This document shows, one piece after another, positions 6,552-9,466 of a stretch of DNA of 9,466 bases. The stretch's first letter is position 1; each line of letters opens with the position of its first letter. The notes under the pieces are model-generated. The model saw nothing but the letters and a program-made list of their open reading frames with translations. It was not told the origin of the DNA and did no database searches. A program made the translations under genes and the position numbers. Source of the stretch: CAVPGH01 sp046726955 (GTDB taxonomy: Bacteria > Acidobacteriota > Vicinamibacteria > Fen-336); the NCBI GenBank assembly GCA_046726955.1, contig JBKPBQ010000250.1, positions 1 through 9,466 on the forward strand, read 5' to 3'.

Positions 6552-7793
6552 ATGCCCGTGAAGCCCTTCCAGCCCCAATACATGAAGATAGGCGTCCTGA
6601 CCGCCGCCCTGCAGGAGCTGACTCCGCGGGCGGTCCGCGACCCCGATCCCGACCGCGCGATCGAGGACTGGGCCGCGTTCGCCCGCAAGGTCGGGGCCGA
6701 CTACATGCAGCTCTCCGCCGCGCTCCACCCCTCGGAGAGCGACGTGCCCGCGGAAGCCATGCTCGACCCGGTGGCCAACACGCTCGACCTGCGGAAGCCC
6801 TTCGACAAGGACCGCGCGAAGCGCGTCCAGGCCGCCCTCGCGGCCAACAAGCTCGGCCTCTCCGACATCGGCTACTTCGACAACATGCTGCACGACGACT
6901 CCGCGGTCCGCCGCAAGAAGCACGAGTTCATGAAGCGGGTGATGGACGCGGCCGTCCTCCTCGGCGTCGACGCCGTCTGCGGCTTCGTGGGCCGCAACCA
7001 GAAGCTGTCGATGGACCAGAACCTCGTCGAGTTCGCGGAGGTCTTCGTCCCGCTCCTCCAGTACGCGAAGGAGCGCGGGCTCAGCTACCGCGTGGAGCAG
7101 TGTCCGATGCCGGGCTGGACCACGGGCGACAACTTCCACAACAACATCGGCTACGCTCCCGGCACCTGGATCGCCCTCCACCGGATCTGCGAGAAGCACG
7201 GCGTGGGCGGCCAGTTCCGGATCCACTACGACCCCTCCCACGCGATCCTGATGGGGCAGGACACACGCTCGCTCTTCCAGTACCTGAAGGACGAGGGCTA
7301 CGACTTCCTGATCGGCGGCTTCCACGTCAAGGGCCAGGTCGTCGACGCCAAGGGCGTCGCGGGCTGGGGCTACGGCGGCCAGACCGTGGAGCGCGGCGAC
7401 TGGAAGGACGGCAAGGCCTCGGAGAAGCCGGCCGACCAGCTCAACGCCTGGAAGAAGCAGACCGTCCTCTGCGAGCACGAGCTGCCGGGCACGGCGAAGC
7501 ACGACCCGCTCGCGTATCTCCAGAACCGCACGGTGGACTGGCTCGACCACCAGCTCGCCGCCCGCGAGCTGCTGAAGCTCGACGTTCCGAACACGCACCT
7601 CGTGGTCGAGCACGAGTACCCCAAGGCGCGCATCCAGGACGCGGAGCGGCTCGCCCCGATCCTCCAGGGCTCGATCGCCTTCACGCGGAAGATCGACGAG
7701 GCCGCCGCCTGCATGTACGCGCTGCAGCACGACGTGCTCGCCGCCCAGGGCATCCCCGCCCAGGGGCGCGGGCGCGAAGCCTACCGGAGCTGA
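6552..7793 (+). CDS. Sugar phosphate isomerase/epimerase-like TIM barrel (413 aa)
   Basis: The start at ATG 6552 is set by GGAGAAG four bases upstream; Met11 (MKIGVL, at 6582) is the first residue of the barrel and an alternative. There is no signal peptide, so it should be cytoplasmic. The xylose-isomerase-like ligand set is visible: Glu182 (RVEQCP), Asp227 with Pro-Ser-His (HYDPSH, 225-230), His258 with Lys260 (FHVKG) and Glu353 (VVEHEYP). It is much longer than typical members (about 280 aa). The extra length falls between His258 and Glu353, which are 95 residues apart against 37 for the matching pair in the other TIM barrel of this window, and includes a Gly/Trp-rich loop (271-284). It is the first gene of an operon with the GMC oxidoreductase, 11 nt away. 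An isomerase, epimerase, or lyase/hydratase acting on an oxidised sugar is plausible; the substrate is unknown. Confidence 0.87.
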   Translation: MPVKPFQPQYMKIGVLTAALQELTPRAVRDPDPDRAIEDWAAFARKVGADYMQLSAALHPSESDVPAEAMLDPVANTLDLRKPFDKDRAKRVQAALAANKLGLSDIGYFDNMLHDDSAVRRKKHEFMKRVMDAAVLLGVDAVCGFVGRNQKLSMDQNLVEFAEVFVPLLQYAKERGLSYRVEQCPMPGWTTGDNFHNNIGYAPGTWIALHRICEKHGVGGQFRIHYDPSHAILMGQDTRSLFQYLKDEGYDFLIGGFHVKGQVVDAKGVAGWGYGGQTVERGDWKDGKASEKPADQLNAWKKQTVLCEHELPGTAKHDPLAYLQNRTVDWLDHQLAARELLKLDVPNTHLVVEHEYPKARIQDAERLAPILQGSIAFTRKIDEAAACMYALQHDVLAAQGIPAQGRGREAYRS

Positions 7794-7804
7794 TTAGAGG
7801 CGCC

Positions 7805-9466
7805 ATGCAGATCCTCGACAAGTCCCAGGCCTACGACGTCGTGATCGTCGGGTCCGGCGCGGGCGGCGGCATGGCGGCCAAGGTCCTCGCCGAGGGCGGG
7901 GCGAGCTGCCTCCTCCTCGAGGCCGGACCGATGTGGGCGGCCGACAAGGACGGTGCGATGTTCAAGTGGAGCTACGATTCGCCGCGCCGCGGCGGCGGGT
8001 CGCGGCTCCGGCCCTTCGGCGAGCACGACGGCTGCCTCGGGGGCTGGGACCTCGAGGGCGAGCCCTACACGGTGGCGGAGGGGGACCAGTTCATCTGGTT
8101 CCGCGGCCGCATGCTCGGGGGGCGCACGAACCACTGGGGACGGATCGCGCTGCGCGCGGGTCCCTGGGACTTCAAGGCTCGCAGCCGCGACGGCCTCGGC
8201 GACGACTGGCCCATCGGCTACGACGACGTCAAGCCGTACTACGACAAGCTCGACCGCCTCGTCGGCCTCTACGGCACGAACGAGGGGATCGAGAACGAGC
8301 CGGACGGGATCTTCCTGCCCCCGCCCGCGCCCCGAGCGTACGAGCGGCTCATCAAGAAGGCCTCGGACGCGCTCAAGATCACCTGCATCCCCGGCCGCCG
8401 CAGCGTGCTCACGCAGCCCCTGAACGGCCGGCCCGCCTGCCATTACTGCGGCCAGTGCCACCGCGGGTGCGCGACGGGATCGAACTTCTCGACCCCCGCG
8501 GTGCTGCTCCCGCCCGCCCTCGCCACCGGCCGGCTCAAGATCGTGACGGGGGCGATGGTGCGCGAGGTCACGACGAACGACGAGGGCGTGGCCACCGGCG
8601 TCTCCTACGTCGAGACGACGACGGGGCGCGAGCAGCAGGTCCGCGCGCGGGTCGTGGTCCTCGCCGCGAGCGCGTGCGAGACCGCACGGCTCCTGCTGAA
8701 CTCGAAGTCCACGCGCCATCCGGCCGGCCTCGCCAACTCTAGCGGCGTCGTGGGCCGCTACCTCACGGACAGCACGGGCTCGCACCTCGGCGGCCAGATC
8801 CCCGCCCTCGAGGCCCTGGCTCCCTACAACGAGGACGGCACCGGCGGCATGCACGTCTACATGCCGTGGTGGCTCGACAACAAGACGCTCGACTTCCCGC
8901 GCGGCTACCACGTCGAGCCCGGAGGCGGCCGGGGCATGCCGGGAATGGGCTTCATGAACGGTATCCACCGCCTCACGGGCGGAGGCCACGGGAAGAAGCT
9001 CAAGGACGACTATCGCCGGCTCTACGGCTCGATCGTGCACTTCGCGGGGCGCGGGGAGATGGTCCCCAACAAGGACTCCTACTGCGAGATCGACCCCAAG
9101 GTCGTGGACAAGTGGGGAATCCCGGTCCTGCGCTTCCACTGGAAGTGGGCGGACTCCGAGCTGAACCAGGCCCGACACATGGTCGAGACGTTCGCGGAGA
9201 TCATCGACAAGATGGGCGGCAAGGTGGTGGGCAAGATCCCCGGCCGGGCCGACGATTACGGCCTGAGGCTCGGGGGCGAGATCATCCACGAAGCGGGCAC
9301 CACCCGCATGGGCACGAGCCCAGCGACGTCGGTGCTGAACGAGTGGTGCCAGGCCCACGACTGCAAGAACCTCTTCGTAGCGGACAGCGGACCGTTCGTC
9401 ACGAACTCCCACAAGAACATGACCTGGACGATCCTCGCCCTCGCCATGCGGACGAGCGAGCACATA
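7805..9466 (+). CDS. GMC-family FAD-dependent sugar/alcohol dehydrogenase, 3' end cut by window
   Basis: The frame is open from ATG 7805 to the right edge (554 residues visible), with AGAGG four bases upstream of the start. The FAD Rossmann motif VIVGSGAGGG is at 13-22, with acidic Glu39 in LLLEAGP. GRMLGGRTNHWGR (101-113) is the GMC signature. The C-terminal active-site blocks are HEAGTTRMG (495-503) and SHKNMTWTI (535-543), giving a His495/Asn538 catalytic pair. A four-cysteine cluster, Cys212, 215, 218 and 222 (C-x2-C-x2-C-x3-C), could hold an iron-sulfur cluster, as in the catalytic subunits of FAD-dependent sugar dehydrogenases that pass electrons to a cytochrome. There is no signal peptide, so it is cytoplasmic or exported with a Tat-bearing partner. 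It probably oxidises a sugar or glycoside ring hydroxyl. Little is likely missing, since the family's final helix is already reached. Confidence 0.93.
   Translation, partial: MQILDKSQAYDVVIVGSGAGGGMAAKVLAEGGASCLLLEAGPMWAADKDGAMFKWSYDSPRRGGGSRLRPFGEHDGCLGGWDLEGEPYTVAEGDQFIWFRGRMLGGRTNHWGRIALRAGPWDFKARSRDGLGDDWPIGYDDVKPYYDKLDRLVGLYGTNEGIENEPDGIFLPPPAPRAYERLIKKASDALKITCIPGRRSVLTQPLNGRPACHYCGQCHRGCATGSNFSTPAVLLPPALATGRLKIVTGAMVREVTTNDEGVATGVSYVETTTGREQQVRARVVVLAASACETARLLLNSKSTRHPAGLANSSGVVGRYLTDSTGSHLGGQIPALEALAPYNEDGTGGMHVYMPWWLDNKTLDFPRGYHVEPGGGRGMPGMGFMNGIHRLTGGGHGKKLKDDYRRLYGSIVHFAGRGEMVPNKDSYCEIDPKVVDKWGIPVLRFHWKWADSELNQARHMVETFAEIIDKMGGKVVGKIPGRADDYGLRLGGEIIHEAGTTRMGTSPATSVLNEWCQAHDCKNLFVADSGPFVTNSHKNMTWTILALAMRTSEHI

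Noticed and set aside
6405..7730. 441-codon minus-strand frame opposite the TIM-barrel gene
   Set aside because: Same GC-driven antisense artefact; it also covers both promoters and has no start signal or domain.
7781..9463. 560-codon open frame on the minus strand opposite the GMC gene
   Set aside because: It is exactly antisense to a gene with unmistakable FAD, GMC and active-site motifs. High GC leaves antisense frames stop-poor; the translation is rich in Arg, Val, Ala and His with no recognisable domain.

Overview
The window is very GC-rich and almost fully coding, with about seven real genes. The best taxonomic clue is an 817-residue duplicated FtsX/MacB-type permease without an adjacent ATPase (ADOP family). 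With a Tat-exported TIM-barrel protein, a DUF6807 protein and a GMC oxidoreductase, it suggests a high-GC Acidobacteriota lineage, possibly Vicinamibacteria-like, or a neighbouring phylum. This assignment is inference from gene content only.

Layout. (1) 2-694, +: the 3' part of a DUF6807 ('PmoA-like') gene, cut by the window edge. (2) 695-901: a short intergenic stretch with two adjacent palindromes. (3) 902-1264, +: a small exported protein of unknown function, followed by a 14-bp-stem hairpin that looks like a terminator. (4) about 1320-2978, +: an exported helical protein resembling six-hairpin glycosidases, with no ATG at a sensible start. (5) 3021-6355, -: a two-gene unit, the ADOP permease followed 2 nt later by a Tat-signal hydroxypyruvate-isomerase-like TIM barrel. 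It converges on gene 4. (6) 6356-6551: a divergent control region with back-to-back sigma70-like promoters and an 8-bp inverted repeat between them. (7) 6552-9466, +: a two-gene operon, a large cytoplasmic-looking TIM-barrel isomerase/epimerase followed 11 nt later by a GMC flavoprotein that runs off the 3' edge.

Taken together this looks like a carbohydrate-processing neighbourhood: an exported glycosidase-like protein, two TIM-barrel sugar isomerase-type proteins, a flavin sugar dehydrogenase with a four-cysteine cluster, and a DUF6807 protein. The combination resembles bacterial oxidative ('3-keto') glycoside routes, in which a GMC or GFO/IDH dehydrogenase oxidises a sugar ring and TIM-barrel enzymes then cleave, hydrate or epimerise it. 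That pathway is inferred from family context; substrates cannot be read from the sequence. I saw no RNA genes, CRISPR arrays, insertion sequences or phage genes.
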